Assembly (NCBI GenBank): GCA_019689695.1
Contig: JADGHA010000296.1
Span: 1 to 5,713, forward strand
DNA from: Micromonosporaceae bacterium
GTDB lineage: Bacteria > Actinomycetota > Actinomycetes > Mycobacteriales > Micromonosporaceae
Length of the DNA: 5,713 bases
Reading direction: 5' to 3'
This document shows positions 5,606 through 5,713 of this stretch, piece after piece (positions within the stretch are counted from its first letter, which is position 1; each line of letters opens with the position of its first letter). The notes below the pieces were generated by a model. That model did not search any database, was not told where the DNA came from, and worked only from the letters and a program-made list of their open reading frames with translations. Made by a program: the position numbers and the translations under genes.

Positions 5606-5647
5606 CCCCTACGAAAGCCGCTGACCCCTACGAAAGCCGCTGACCCC
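5591..5647 (+). repeat. Three perfect 19-nt tandem repeats across the ricT stop codon
   Basis: The unit TACGAAAGCCGCTGACCCC occurs three times without a mismatch (5591-5609, 5610-5628, 5629-5647). The first copy holds the last four codons and the TGA of ricT. Because 19 is not a multiple of three, the TGAs at 5603, 5622 and 5641 fall in three different frames. A related GACCCCTA appears again at 5665-5672. Slippage or recent duplication is the simplest origin. Confidence 0.95.
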
Positions 5648-5713
5648 GCGATCTTGCAGTTGTGGACCCCTAAACACCACACCCAAATGGGTGGTTTGGT
5701 GGGGGGGGGGGGT
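5648..5713. repeat. Probable left part of a REP-like intergenic element, ending in a 12-G run
   Basis: GCGATCTTGCAGTTGTGG (5648-5665) resembles a sequence I recall as abundant between genes in Micromonosporaceae, where a reverse copy closes an inverted repeat. That is memory and cannot be checked here. Downstream, CACCA+CACCC (5675-5684) can pair with GGGTG (5689-5693) and TGGTG (5697-5701) with a 3-nt bulge, making a hairpin with an AAAT loop. The expected right-hand inverted copy is not present before the end. The last bases are 12 consecutive G (5701-5712) and a T, which may be an assembly end effect. No gene is visible here. Confidence 0.4.

Noticed and set aside
5591..5647. CRISPR array
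   Set aside because: Units are 19 nt and directly adjacent with no spacers.

Overview
This 5.7 kb stretch is very GC-rich with strongly GC-biased third codon positions. All genes lie on the + strand. Gene content and protein style point to a high-GC actinomycete, most likely of the Micromonosporaceae (Micromonospora/Salinispora type). That taxonomic call is inference: it rests on the membrane-fused thymidylate kinase, the actinobacterial form of HolB, the PSP1 protein, and a repeat-like sequence at the right end that I recall from that family. The window opens inside a gene and ends in a run of 12 G residues, so it may be the end of a contig.

Layout. (1) 2-1780: the 3' part of a fused gene, a multi-pass MFS-type membrane domain followed in the same frame by a complete thymidylate kinase (tmk). 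(2) 1773-3089: holB, the clamp-loader delta' subunit, overlapping tmk by 8 nt; it carries an in-frame 33-nt tandem repeat near its 3' end. (3) 3090-3266: a short intergenic region with a good ribosome binding site and only weak promoter candidates. (4) 3267-4525: three tightly packed genes (0-nt gap, then 1-nt overlap) for a YbaB/EbfC-like protein, a 98-residue EspC-like protein ending in a YxxxD motif, and a 211-residue helical protein with a WxG motif and its own YxxxD motif. Together they look like a type VII secretion substrate pair with an EspL-like partner. (5) 4526-4780: a gene-free region with two strong stem-loops, a 23-nt dyad with 10-bp arms and a -10-like hexamer. (6) 4781-5605: a PSP1-domain protein, the RicT/YaaT family, probably translated from a leaderless GTG start. 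(7) 5591-5713: three perfect 19-nt repeats over the ricT stop codon, then an unfinished REP-like segment and the poly-G end.

How the parts fit. tmk and holB supply dTTP synthesis and replisome loading. The order tmk - holB - ricT is also found in Bacillus (tmk...holB-yaaT), so this is an old housekeeping neighbourhood. The three-gene type VII-like cassette sits between holB and ricT and interrupts that order, and it is bounded downstream by the double stem-loop. No type VII secretion machinery (EccB/C/D/E, MycP) is in the window, so any export would depend on a system encoded elsewhere. The cassette is the most interesting part. Its protein families are individually known, so I do not claim a new system, but the compact chaperone-like/EspC-like/WxG unit is worth testing as a co-secreted pair.
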